Source: Camellia lanceoleosa (lineage: Eukaryota; Streptophyta; Magnoliopsida; Ericales; Theaceae). From it: 64,000 bases of DNA. This document shows, one piece after another, positions 1-10,455 of the stretch. A program made the position numbers and the translations under genes. Position 1 is the first letter of the stretch. Each line of letters begins with the position of its first letter. The notes under the pieces are model-generated. The model saw only the letters and a list, made by a program, of their open reading frames with translations, was not told the origin of the DNA and did no database searches. The DNA lies in assembly GCA_025200525.1 (NCBI GenBank), contig CM045762.1, positions 77,931,217 to 77,995,216 on the forward strand. The letters run 5' to 3'.

Positions 1-1402
1 TATTAGAAATAGGAACCACTATCATAACATTTAGTTTAAAGAGCCCATCGCTCAAGTACCCTTTCCCTACATATATCCCATTTTTAGTGAGTACAAATTT
101 GTCCGATTCAAACACAAGGCGAAACCCGTTCTTGCTCAGCAATGATCCAGATACCAGGTTCTTCCGAATTTCTAGTACATGCAGCACTTCTTTCAAAGTA
201 AGCTCCTTGCCTGATGTCATCTTGAGTACTACTTGTCCTTTGCCTTCAACCTTGGAGGTAGAAGAATTGCCCATATAAAGTTATTCCTCATTATCTACTA
301 TTTGATATGTGGAGAACATCTTTTTCTCAGAGCAAATATGACGCGTAGCACCTGTGTCCACCCACCATGTTTTGGGGTTGTTTACCAAATTCACTTCAGA
401 CACCATTCCGAACATATGTAATCCCGAAATCATTGCACAAAGATTTTCCTCCTCTGTTATGTTGGCTTGAGCAGGTTTCTTTTTCATGGTTTGTTGAGTC
501 CGATGCTTGTAACAATCTTTGGCACGATGTCCTTGCTTGTCACACACATAGCATTTGCCTGTGAAGTTTTGAATCTCTCTAGTCTTTGAACCAGAGCTTC
601 GTTTTGAAGTCTCACGACGATACTTTCTCTTCTTACCATTGTGCTTAGGCTTCTGTTCCACCACATTAGCCTTGGCCTCCATCAGATTACGCCCATTTTT
701 CTTTTCAGACCCACGGTTGTCTTCTTCAATCCTCAACCGAACAATCAAGTCCTCCAGTGACATCTCTTTGCGTTTGTGCTTTAAATAATTCTTGAAATCC
801 TTCCAAGACAGTAGTAATTTCTCAATTATAGCTGCTACCTGAAAAGACTCGCTCAGAGACATACCTTCTGCATGAATTTCATGCAAGATAAGTTGTAGAT
901 CTTGGACTTGACTAATCACCGTCTTGGAATCCACCATCTTATAATCCAGGAAGCAGCCAACAACAAATTTCTTTGTTCCTGCATCTTTCGTCTTATATTT
1001 GCGATCTAAGGAATCCCACAACGTTTTTGCTGTCTTGATTGGACTATACACATTGTAAAGTGTGTTATACAGTCCATTGAGGATATAGTTCCTGTAGAGA
1101 AAGTCTGCATGTCTCCATGCATTTACTGTAGCGACAACTTGCGCATCACCCTCATCTTCTTTCAGAGTTGGCGTATCTTCTCGTAAAAACCTTGCCAAAT
1201 TCAGGGTAGTTAAATAAAATAACATTTTTTGTTGCTACCTTTTAAAATCGGTACCACTGAATTTTTCAGGTTTTTTCCCATGGTTCACTGGAACATGTCC
1301 ATGACCCGGGCCATGAGTCAAAGTTGGAGTAACAACCAGAATAGAAACCACTGGTGGAGGCACAATGGGATTAGGAGTAATAACAGTACCCTCAGTTGCC
1401 AT
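1..1402 (-). pseudogene. Ty1/copia gag-protease region, broken, running off the left edge
   Basis: This encodes the capsid/nucleocapsid (gag) part and the start of the aspartic protease of a copia retrotransposon. Read on the minus strand from the ATG at 1402, one frame shows a proline-rich N-terminus, a copia-type gag region, a CCHC zinc knuckle (CYVCDKQGHRAKDC, about 505-552) and the protease active-site context WWVDTGATRHIC. Two in-frame stops break it: TAG at 1235-1237, where the context KR*QQKM suggests a lost Trp, and TAA at 281-283. The frame stays open from 281 to base 1, so the rest of pol lies outside the window. Family assignment is secure from the motifs; the element is not translatable as it stands. 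Confidence 0.88.
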
Positions 1403-1406
1403 CTTT

Positions 1407-2379
1407 CTGATTAATAAAATAAATTAAATTAAACAGAAATTATTTTCCAATAGAATAAATAATCTAACAAAATTCTAGAACAAAATATTCTGTAGGAAAA
1501 TAAACAACTAAATAAATATGAGGAGATCAAGAATATATCTTTATTGGAAACAAACAAAATAAATAGTATAAACTAAATCAACCAAACAAACTGTTTAAGA
1601 GAATCAATTAAATTGACCAAATGAATTAACTTATCAAATTAATCAAATTATAATGACCAACAGTAATATGACTGAACAAAAAATTAATTATAGAGTCATA
1701 CTGTGTAAGAAACATTACAATCTAATTTAAACTAGAACATAAAAATACAGAATTCAAATGATAAATGGCAACCAATAAATCATTAGACACAATGTACTGT
1801 ATGTAGAAAAAAAAAAAAAAAAAAAAAAAACTATATACAATTAATCTTCCTTTAATACACAGTATATGCTAAAGATAATATGTACCAAAATTCCTAAAGA
1901 CAAAACTAATCATGCTCCATGAATCCAAATAAATGGATAACCACATACAGCAACACTACTAATTTATTTAAACTCAAAATAGGAAAAAACAGTATTCTTA
2001 TAATACAAAGAACCAATAAACCAGAAACCAAACATACTGCTCATGTACTAAAAAAAAAACTTATTAAACACACATGGCATGTGATAAAACTACTAGTGCA
2101 CTCATGAAATAAAAAATAATAACAACCTAACAAACGTTAACATGCACTAGTTGAACTCATAAACAAACTGGAATAAAAACACACAAACTACTACAATATT
2201 CTGTGAATTAGATTTTAAACGAAGAATATCTTAACTGGATTACAAAAATAAACCAGCAACCAAAGAAGTAAATAATTTATGTATTAAAATTGTGGTAAAA
2301 TATTACTTCGAAAAATAATTAATTTAACAGAGTCATTAAACAGATAAAAAATATATATACTGAACAAGTGTTCACTTAC
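1407..2379 (-). other. Candidate leader intron of the copia element, AT-rich
   Basis: On the minus strand a GTAAGT donor starts at 2379 and a CAG acceptor ends at 1407, four bases before the gag ATG. The intervening 973 bases are very AT-rich, carry a 24-base A run at 1807-1830 and have no credible coding frame, as expected of a plant intron. Some plant retroelements carry introns in the gag leader. Splicing here is inferred only from the signals and composition. Confidence 0.4.
1807..1830. repeat. Poly(A) run
   Basis: An uninterrupted run of 24 A residues lies inside the AT-rich candidate leader intron. No poly(A) signal or element end is visible beside it, so it is treated as a simple repeat. 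Confidence 0.9.
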
Positions 2380-3310
2380 AACTTTCTGCAGAATCAAACT
2401 TAGAACAAATTTTGTGATTGAGGCCAGTGTTTGGACACTGTGTCTTTAAGACAGAAATTCGTCCTCTCCTAGGTGCTTGAGAATAACGGACGTCCTGCCT
2501 CCAGGATTCAACAATCACCCCAAACAGATTCAGCACTGCAAACTGATTGTACAACGAACCAGGCTATGATATTTCGAACTCACACTAGATGCAAAATGAA
2601 GAATGTATGTTACAAAGAATGGAGAAGACTGAAACGGGAAAAATTCTATATCTTATATGGAATGGAGGGTTGATATATATAGGCTGAGAAGTGTCTAAAC
2701 CGGAACAGATGACCGTTGAAAAGAATAGTCACCAGGTTGAGACGCGACTGTTGGAGAAGGAGAAAAGTTGCAACCAAAAAATTTAAAATCAAAATTTCAG
2801 ATTTTGAATTTTTCCCATTGAAAATTATTTGAAAAAATTCAAATAATTTCGTAGAAAAAAATAAAGGACGAGCTAGACCCATACCCACACCCGCGCCCAC
2901 CTCGACCCGGCCGGACAGCGGCGGCGGCACGCGCATGTGGTGATGGTTTTGGGTTTGTCCATAACTCCTCCTCCTACAAAACTTGGGTACCCCTTGAGGC
3001 CCAACCCAAGGTCTCCAACTTAGAGCTTATAAACACATTGAAACTCTTCCATGTTTCCTATGTGGGATAAGGTTATAGATACCAACCCATGGGAACCATA
3101 CCAAACATTTTCATGTTTATAAGGCTCACTTCGGTATCAATTTCTCATTCACTCGTAAATGGTTTCGACCACCCGAGTATATATTCTTGTTCACCACATG
3201 GCAAGGAACGTATTGCCACTCGGACCCACCCAAACCGAGGTGTGGGACCTACATTAATGAAAGCTCAAAATTACCGGAAATTAATGGTGATAAACCATTT
3301 TTCTCTAACA
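2380..3310 (-). mobile_element. Probable 5' LTR and leader of the copia element
   Basis: The minus-strand sequence beginning at 3310 opens with TGTTAGAG, a usual copia LTR start. A TATA-like TATATATA lies at about 2673-2682, and the stretch ends at the candidate leader splice donor. A GC-rich patch at about 2873-2938 contrasts with its surroundings. The LTR/leader boundary, primer binding site and target duplication were not found, and the second LTR lies outside the window, so the extent is approximate. Confidence 0.4.
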
Positions 3311-3579
3311 TAAATTAATGGTGCCCAAACTATTGCAAGTAAAAGAACATATAATGATCAAAACAAGTATATCTTTACTTCTTTTATGGCCCAATACATA
3401 ATAAGGTGTTCCCACTGATTAGCATATACTCTACTATCTTTATAATGCTTTTGTTGGTCAAAACTCAACTAGTCTTTATAATAATTTTTCTTTTTGGTTG
3501 CCTTCTAGTCTTTTAACTTCTTACTAGAACACTTCATAACCCAAGTCCTAGCGTGACTGGGAAGATCAAACTTTGACTG

Positions 3580-3624
<45 letters not shown>

Positions 3625-3745
3625 ATAAAATAATAAAAAAATTAATCTTTCAACATTAAAAATTATAAAGAATGTTGTTTTTAATCATATCATTCATATT
3701 TACTATTTTTCACATGTGATCTTCACACAAAATTGTGTCATTTAC
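3311..3745. other. AT-rich spacer with (AG)n
   Basis: I see no coding or RNA feature. A perfect (AG)n microsatellite occupies 3583-3620. Confidence 0.7.
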
Positions 3746-3994
3746 CTATACAACTACCCATATGTAATCTTTGTAATGTTCTAGGACTTTATGCCAATTC
3801 TTGTAACTGGGTGGTGCATTTTTCCCATCACGCATAATAGTTCCAATGAACAATGATAACTTTGTTGCCAATTTGTCATCAAGTTGACGAAGTTTGTTCC
3901 AATTGACTGTTAGGTGCTCATCATCATGAGTACCCCAAATATTACGTATTTGAGTGGGACCTCTAGTTTTTTTTTTTTGGTCCACTAGCACCAT
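3746..3994 (-). pseudogene. Plant transposase fragment (Ptta/En/Spm-like)
   Basis: The minus-strand frame of about 82 codons carries RGPTQIRNIWG followed by LTVNWNKLRQ and a KLATKLSLFIGTIMRDG stretch. It ends with a tryptophan-containing segment (YKNWHKVLEHYKDYIW). This order resembles the plant Transposase_24-like region that often accompanies TNP2 in CACTA elements. It lies downstream, in the element's sense, of the DUF4216 fragment, which fits. Its 5' limit is unclear and the upstream 560 bases hold no continuous frame. It is probably a degenerate exon. Confidence 0.55.
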
Positions 3995-4555
3995 CTAGTT
4001 ATAAAAAAAATAAAAACTAAATAATAATAATAATAAAGTACATATGAAGAAATAATATGACATTTTTATGAGGTTTGAACTGGCATACCTGCATTATTAT
4101 TGAGTTGACTAGAGTTTGGCTAAATCTTAGATGGAGTTGACTCACTAAACTCACCAACATTGCCTGAGCGAAATTGAAATTTGGGTCCATAGGCTTTTTG
4201 CTTTACAGATGAATCCTAGTATGATTCAAGCAAAGTAGACAAATCAAATTGTAAACTTAAAATGACCCAAATAAATTATTTGCAAATGAACAAAATACTT
4301 AAAGAAAATTAACAAAGAAAAATTGTGTATTCACCTTTATTGCGTTGTTATGTTGATAGTGAGTAAATGTAACATATAGTAAATAAATATGTTGTAGCCA
4401 CATATGAAAATGATAGAGTTAAATTAAAAATGCATTATTCATTCTTTAAACAATCAATTAAATTAACAAAAACAATGATAAAGAAAGAGAGGGAAAAGAA
4501 ACTATAGAATTGTTTTCAAATATAAATAACTAGCAACGTTCAACAAGTTTAACAG

Positions 4556-5510
4556 TCACATAAGATCTAATTCTTCTTCATCTCTATCATTATCTCCATC
4601 ACCATCAACATCGTTGTCTCTCAACACCTGAGAAAGTGGTACGTCTACAATTGTAGCAGACATGTCTGTCCTAACCAAATGAAAATTATTGTCTCCATCA
4701 CCACTTTGTGTATTGCATACAACACTCTGCAAGTATGCCTCCACATTGTCCACAGGAGACCTCACAATCATATCATAAAAATATCTCGAATTTATTTTAA
4801 TAGCAACTTGCCAATCTTTGTGTTTGAGGTCTTCTACATACATTACCTGTTCTGCTTGAGAAGCCTATACAAAAGGCTCAGCATTTTTCATTAATTGTGC
4901 AAAGTTGACTAGTGTGCAATCTTTATCTTTTCTTTTCCCTACTTGTGACACCCATTTACCTTTAAATAACATAACCCTCTTCTCAAACAAATAATCTAAC
5001 TCAATTATATTTGTTAACACACCATAAAATGTAACATCTCCAGAGACAAGATTTCCATCACTACCATTTGCAAAGCTTCGTGTTTTCACCATGACAATAA
5101 TCCCACTGTTTTGAGTTTTTCTCTTTCGCTCGATCTCCTTAGTATGGAACCTAAAACCATGTATCAAGTATCACTTATATTTTGTGAAAATTCTATTTGG
5201 ACCACGAGCCAAACATCTAAGCCCTTCAGTTATTTGCCTATCCCTTGCAAAACGCAATTCTTCAAACTGTTTTCAGACAATTGACGACATAACTTCTGTA
5301 AGTGTGGAATGAAATTAAAGTTAATATCAAGTCAAATTTTAAGGAATTTCAAAACACTACTTACATGTTTATCAAACCATGTTGGAAATGTTTCACTATG
5401 AATGCAATCAATGACCATTTCACGAAGAAATGGATTTTGTATGGCAACAAGTCTATGGTGTTGTTTGTATGGCATATAATAGATTTGTGAGTTTGTGGAA
5501 AAGTATGTAA

Positions 5511-5575
<65 letters not shown>

Positions 5576-5733
5576 GATGAAAGATGTTGAGTGTCTTACT
5601 CAAGAAATTTGTTGACTGTCTCACAATTAAATAGCACATATCGATGTGCCTTTTCTTTTGTGCAATCATCTATTGTGTCTATCACGCCTTTACCTAATGG
5701 TCGGCCATGTATTGAGAAAATAGATAATCCTTT
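4556..5733 (-). pseudogene. TNP2 transposase C-terminal part (DUF4218-DUF4216 regions)
   Basis: Reading the minus strand from the solo LTR junction, a segment with SIHGRPLGKG and AHRYVLFNCETVNKFLE matches the TNP2 DUF4218-type context. An (AAT)n tract follows, then a segment with FPTWFDKH, then LARGPNRIF, then GFRFHTKE with a DUF4216-type tail (FYGVLTNIIELDY, VEDLKHKDW). The frame is not continuous: there is a TGA at 5171-5173, a frameshift near 5270, and a possible 69-base intron (GTAAGT donor at 5364, AG acceptor at 5296). CACTA transposase is known to act in element excision; this copy is dead. Confidence 0.75.
5511..5575. repeat. (AAT)n microsatellite
   Basis: About 65 bases of near-perfect AAT repeats lie within the TNP2 pseudogene. 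They sit just past a GAGTAAG that could be a splice donor on the minus strand. Confidence 0.95.
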
Positions 5734-6554
5734 TGTAATGACCCTTTTTTTTTTAATAGCAGTGCATAATTTAATCGAGCAAATTTTCGAATTTGATTGT
5801 TGTGTAAATTCTGTGTGAAAACAGTTCGGTTTTATATTTTTTAAAAATAGTTCCGGATCTTAGAAAATTATGAAATGTTTTTATGTTGTTCCCATATGAG
5901 TCTAGAACGTTGTTTAAAAATTTCAGAATTTAATGATGAGTATTTATTTTATGAAAATTCACGGACTGATTAGTGTTTAGTTTAATTTATAGCAGAATTT
6001 GAAATTGAGTTTTGGGTGTTTGGACCAGGATTTGAGATAAATTTGTTAGGTCTATTTTGGTATATAATTGGACCATGTTTGACTTATGGGTGAGACCCAT
6101 GATTTAGATTCAATTTAATTTGAATTTGTTTATGATTCATGTTTACTTATTTGGTCCCTTTTACTTATGTGATTGGTAAATTATTATTATTTATTATATG
6201 GGATTATAATAAACATTTGAAAGTTGAATTTATGGCGGGTACTATATGGTGAAAAATTATATATTTTTTTAGGGAATGAAATGAGTGCATATTTCATAAT
6301 GAGTAAAATATTATATTTTTGTGGTGTAAAAAAATGTTATATTTTGTGGTGAGAAAAATTATATCATTTTATAATTTATATTATAAATTCTAAGATATTA
6401 TTACAAAAGTTATATATATACATTTTTGAAAAAGCCAAGCTTTGGAAAGCGAACCCAAGTGGGTTGCTCCTTATTTTATCCTTACCATCATTTTCCATCC
6501 ATTTTCATTTTCATATCATTGCTTTGGTTGGGTTGGCAGTGAGCTCAACTATCC

Positions 6555-6556
6555 CC

Positions 6557-6596
<40 letters not shown>
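6555..6596. repeat. (CT)n microsatellite within the solo LTR
   Basis: CT repeats with two short interruptions lie about 0.8 kb into the LTR. Such pyrimidine tracts are common near the transcribed leader of plant LTRs. Confidence 0.85.
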
Positions 6597-8197
6597 TCCA
6601 TTGTTGCTCAATCTTTGAGCTTCAAATGGAAGTTCTTAGGGTGAGATTTTACAAAAGTGTTATAAATAAAAGTTGGAGAGCTCGTCGTGATCTTCGCAAT
6701 GGTATTCTCGGATTCATGATCGGGTGATATTTTCATTTTTGGATTAGCTTTTCTTCATATTTGAGATAGAGACTTTCTTCATATTTTTACATTAAAGCTA
6801 TGTTATGGTTATTTTGAGAAAATATATCTTTATAAGAGGTATTGCATATATATATTTTTTTTCAGATTTTTGTTAGGTAATTTTTGGAAGAATAATTATG
6901 TTGAAATGTTAAGAAATATGGTATTTTGAGGTTGATTTGGGAAGATCACCTTGTGTTGAATTTTGTTGCTAAAAATTTAAAAATTTAATTTTAATGGTTG
7001 TATGGATTGTATCTATATCATATTATGATTAGATGATTTATTTTGAGAAATATTAAGTTGAAATTTTTTTTTTTTATCTTCGATTTGGAATTTATTTTTG
7101 AGAAAAATAAATTTATGTTGATGAATATTGAGTAAATGCTTAAGTTGGGATTATGGAGTTATTTTGGGATTAAAAACTCTAAAAGTGTTATATTCATGAT
7201 ATTTTATGAAAGATGATATGTTGATGATTAAGTTGTGTTCATTTTTATGAAAATAAAAATGTGAAATGTGGACTTTCAAACTCATAACCTTGAAAATGCT
7301 ACTATTGGGCATATTTCATAATTTTTTATATAAATATCATGTTGGTTAAGTAATTTAAAAAAAAGTTGTGAAATTGTTATTGGTAGAGAATTTGGTAAAA
7401 ATATTACCTCTTTAAATAGTTTGGCATGAAAAATGGTTATGTTGAAATATAGTTATATATTTGTTTTTGCAAGATCTAGATGATTTTGGAAATCATCATT
7501 TGATTTGTTTTGAAAATTAATTGTTGATTCAAGAAGATGAGAGATTTTTTTATTTTATTTTTTTTTTGAAAGTGGGTTTACTTTTTTATTCCTTTTAAAA
7601 TAGAAACTGAGAGTTTTGAACTATGAGGATTGAAGACAGATTTTTTGGTGGCTTTCTTTCAATAAATGAATATGAGTGGTTTTGATAAGAAAACCTAGAA
7701 ATTAGGGGGGTTTTAAAAAAGATGTTAATAATCTTTCAAGATATTGTAATATTTATTTTTTGTGCCAAAATAAATGATGTTTACATATAAATGATGATTT
7801 TCATAGAGTATGAGAATTGTTGAAGTTTTGGAAATTGTTGTTAAAAATGTTGATATAGTCTTGAAGTGACTAAATTGTTAAGATTACTCTAAGTGTGGAA
7901 ATTTTGTTGTCCCATGGATGAATTGGAATAAAAGTATTCATATTCATCTCGAGAAATTATATTGAAATGAGAAACGAAAATTTTTATCACAATGGGAATA
8001 TTGTGTGGAAGTATTGAAAGTGGAAGAAATATTGCATTGTATTATTAATCATTGCATTAGCATATCAATTAATTTGATAATAATGAGTTTTGAAATTTGA
8101 TTTGAAAACTTTGCATTGAGAAAGGAATGTTGGGAAACAAGTTTTCATGAAATGATTTTAGGGTAAATACAGTGGTAAGTCTTGAAATGTGGTGTAG

Positions 8198-8340
8198 ATG
8201 ATAGGTGTCAAGCCTTCCAGTTAATACTGGTAAAAATGATAGATTACAAGCGTTGAGCCTTCCAGTTAATACTGGTAAAAATGACAGATTACAGGTGTCG
8301 AGCCTTCTAACTAATACTGGTAAAAATAACAAATTAGTAG
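8198..8340 (+). repeat. 45 bp tandem repeat, three copies, with a hairpin core
   Basis: Three copies of a unit of about 45 bases start near 8198, 8236 and 8281. Each has an AGCCTTC stretch and a CCAGTTAATACTGG hairpin core. The hairpin is perfect in the first two copies and degenerate in the third, which reads CTAACTAATACTGG. Confidence 0.85.
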
Positions 8341-9161
8341 TATTTGTGTAGTCTACTTTTAGACACCAGCTGAGGGATTACCTGAATCATATTTACTACC
8401 TTGGAATTTTAGTGAAATTATTGTATTAATATATTTTTAAATTAGCATTGTGCATAAGATTTTCAAAAGATGAGAAAAATATTTTGAGTATGACATGGCA
8501 TATGCATTCATCTCGTAAGACTATATAAAATGTGTTGATACTTCGTTAAATGTCATTATGAATTGTTTAACTATTTGATTTCATTGGCAAATGGGTAATT
8601 GAATGAATTGAAAATGATGTCATGTTGCTTTTGAAGTATGTTTATTTATTTAAATTAACTAGTTGTGGTTAATTAAAATAAATTAGGTTCAAGAGATAAT
8701 ATAATAGAATCATATGGTTTTGACATGATATGATTTCATGTATATGTATGACTATTTTGGTACTCGCATATCTTCTAATATTTTAATATGAGATTGTTTG
8801 GTGAGCTAGTAATTGTTCACCCCTTGCCTATACATGTGTACAGGGAATACTTTTTGGATTTGAAGATCAAATAATGGGTTTTACCATTTCATATATGTAA
8901 TGTAGTGATGGATTGTACTACTTCATTTGTTTGTTTGGCTGAGTGCTATTTTTTTTTTGGTAAAGAGTAGTGTCATCTCTTTTATTATAAGCCTCAGGGC
9001 ATTTCTTTTATTTATATGAAAATGTCATTGTTGTATTACGAGAGGGAATATGTGCATTTAGTTATTCATCATTTCATCAAATGATGAATTGACATTTGTA
9101 AATGGACTAGATTAATGAATATTGGCAATGTTATCCGAGTAATAAAATACAGGGCGCGACA

Positions 9162-9311
9162 CCTTCTGTACCATTATCCCCCTCATCATAATTTCAAGAC
9201 ATCCAGTTGAACCGTGTCTCAATACCTTCCATATACCTCAAGCAAAATGTCAAGCATTCGTTCACTCTAAAGTAGGGTAGCAAAACTGCTCGTCTATCGT
9301 AGTATGGCTCG
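9162..9311 (-). pseudogene. TNP2 transposase exon, part upstream of the solo LTR
   Basis: On the minus strand this reads NECLTFCLRYMEGIETRF and then, after a TGA, NYDEGDNGTEG up to the LTR junction. That matches the TNP2 context that precedes the GRPLG segment on the other side of the LTR (about 5690). Upstream of the Asn-Glu-Cys the frame closes, or an intron acceptor occurs near 9260, and the rest is unrecognisable. The match across 3.4 kb shows that the LTR inserted into an older CACTA copy. Confidence 0.65.
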
Positions 9312-9990
9312 TCTCATACCTTGAATATGAAATAATAAAAAATCATTACATGGCAAGCATTCAACAATCACAAAAAGAAGAATACTAAAAGAGATAATAT
9401 AAAATATATATTTGAAACTTCTTAAATACCATACAATTTGTTCAAACCTTTACATAATCAAAAAGTAAAGAGAAAACCCTATTTACTTGGTTAGGGTTTC
9501 ATCAAAACCCTAAAAAGAGGAGCCTAGCCACTTATGGAGGAGTGGGAAGAAGTAAGAGAAGAAGAACCCTCCATGGAAATTGCCTTAGAAGCTTGAGAAT
9601 CTTTTTTTTTTCAAACCCTAGCCTCTTCTCTCTCTTGGAATTTTTTAGAACCCTAATCCAGCCTCCCTTTCTTCTTTTTATACCTCTGCTGTCATTCATA
9701 CAAGTTTAAAACAGCAGCACGATTTCTGAGGTGCTACCGCACGTGCGGAAAAAGTCAACGAACACGCAAGAAGCACTTTTCTCCACAAGTTTTGCATTTT
9801 TGCTCATTTTATGCTCACACTATGTATAACCTGATTGACATTAAACATACATAAAATATATAGTTTGACAAGCAAGTAGAGTTAAGAGATTATAATCAAC
9901 AACTTCAGTATTGTACAATTCGGCCTTAATCGGAACGATTCAGATTGTCGAAAAACATTCAGACGAACTCGTAGAAAGAGACATTGCAAC
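9312..9990 (-). mobile_element. LTR-like fragment with promoter signals
   Basis: The minus strand carries a plant-style core promoter: TATAAAAA at 9676-9683, a CACGTG G-box inside the 12-base palindrome CCGCACGTGCGG at 9737-9748, and a TTGACT W-box-like site at about 9753-9760. A pyrimidine-rich leader rich in AAACCCTA follows downstream. A GGGGTGTTGCA-like edge occurs near 9985-9997, as at many gypsy LTR termini. No gag or pol follows and no target duplication was found. It may be a truncated LTR or the promoter of a lost gene. Confidence 0.4.
9676..9760 (-). promoter_or_regulatory. TATA box with upstream G-box palindrome and W-box
   Basis: The spacing from TATAAAAA (9676-9683) to the palindromic G-box (9737-9748) is about 54 bases on the minus strand, with the W-box-like TTGACT a further few bases upstream. 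G-boxes bind plant bZIP/bHLH factors and W-boxes bind WRKY factors. Function here is inferred. Confidence 0.4.
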
Positions 9991-10099
9991 ACCCCAAGTC
10001 CACAATATATACCATAAATACATTGACATCATGTATTATTGTAAATTCTATTCCTCATAATGTGAATTTTTAGGGTTACAAATTTGTGGTGGACGGATC

Positions 10100-10455
10100 G
10101 TAGAGAACAGAAGATGGACGTGTAGGAATAACATGGGTGTGCTATAATGGAAGTCAGGAACAAATAGCACAAAAAGCTGTCCAACTCCATCCACCATCAT
10201 CATTTGCCGCGATGGCAGCGATACAATGGGCAAAGGAGCAAGGGATGATGAACATTGTAATCTGCACTGATTTTCAGGTTTTGATTGTGCACTTAGTAAT
10301 AAATCCAAACCTTTTTGGTCTTCAGCAACTGTTGTTGAGGACATACGGGTTAGTAGTAGGTTTTTTAATTTTCTCAGTGCATCTAAAGTTAGTAGGTCTG
10401 TTGTTAAGTCAGCGCATGATCTGACTCGTCATGTAATAGATTACTTTGTCGCAGT
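10100..10455 (+). pseudogene. RNase H-like (RVT_3 type) pseudogene fragment
   Basis: One plus-strand frame reads GITWVCYNGSQEQ and then SFAAMAAIQWAKEQG followed by IVICTDFQVLI. This resembles the RNase H fold pattern in which a helix rich in Ala-Glu is followed by a strand with a catalytic Asp. After a frameshift near 10330, a second frame gives SKVSRSVVKSAHDLTRHVI, matching the usual end of RVT_3 domains (R..N..A H.L). The expected Glu of the helix is missing (FAAMAAI rather than .AE..A), and no start or RT domain is adjacent. It could come from a LINE or from a host RNase H-like gene. Confidence 0.55.

Larger units (their letters stand above)
5734..9161 (+). mobile_element. Solo LTR of a Ty3/gypsy-like element inside the CACTA exon
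   Basis: The 3,428-base block starts TGTAATGACCC and ends GGGCGCGACA, an imperfect inverted pair ending TG...CA. It is flanked by ccttt (5729-5733) and ccttc (9162-9166), a 5 bp target duplication with one mismatch. Deleting it restores the transposase reading across the junction. There is no gag or pol inside, so this is a solo LTR formed by LTR-LTR recombination. It contains a CT microsatellite at about 6555-6596 and a 45 bp tandem repeat at 8198-8340. Orientation follows a comparison with the LTR at the right end of the window and is less certain than the boundaries. The exact clade is not proven. Confidence 0.75.
3746..9311 (-). mobile_element. CACTA (En/Spm) transposon remnant, interrupted by a solo LTR
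   Basis: Minus-strand coding fragments of a TNP2-type CACTA transposase lie at 3746-3994, 4556-5733 and 9162-9311. The last two are parts of one exon, separated by an LTR at 5734-9161. No CACTA terminal inverted repeat or sub-terminal repeat was recognised, so the outer limits are only those of recognisable coding sequence. Confidence 0.7.

Noticed and set aside
5361..5669. Frame containing a long isoleucine run
   Set aside because: The isoleucines come from the (AAT)n microsatellite inside a broken transposase exon.
6464..6727. Plus frame with leucine-rich, signal-peptide-like start
   Set aside because: The hydrophobic stretch is the CT microsatellite of an LTR; there is no conserved domain.
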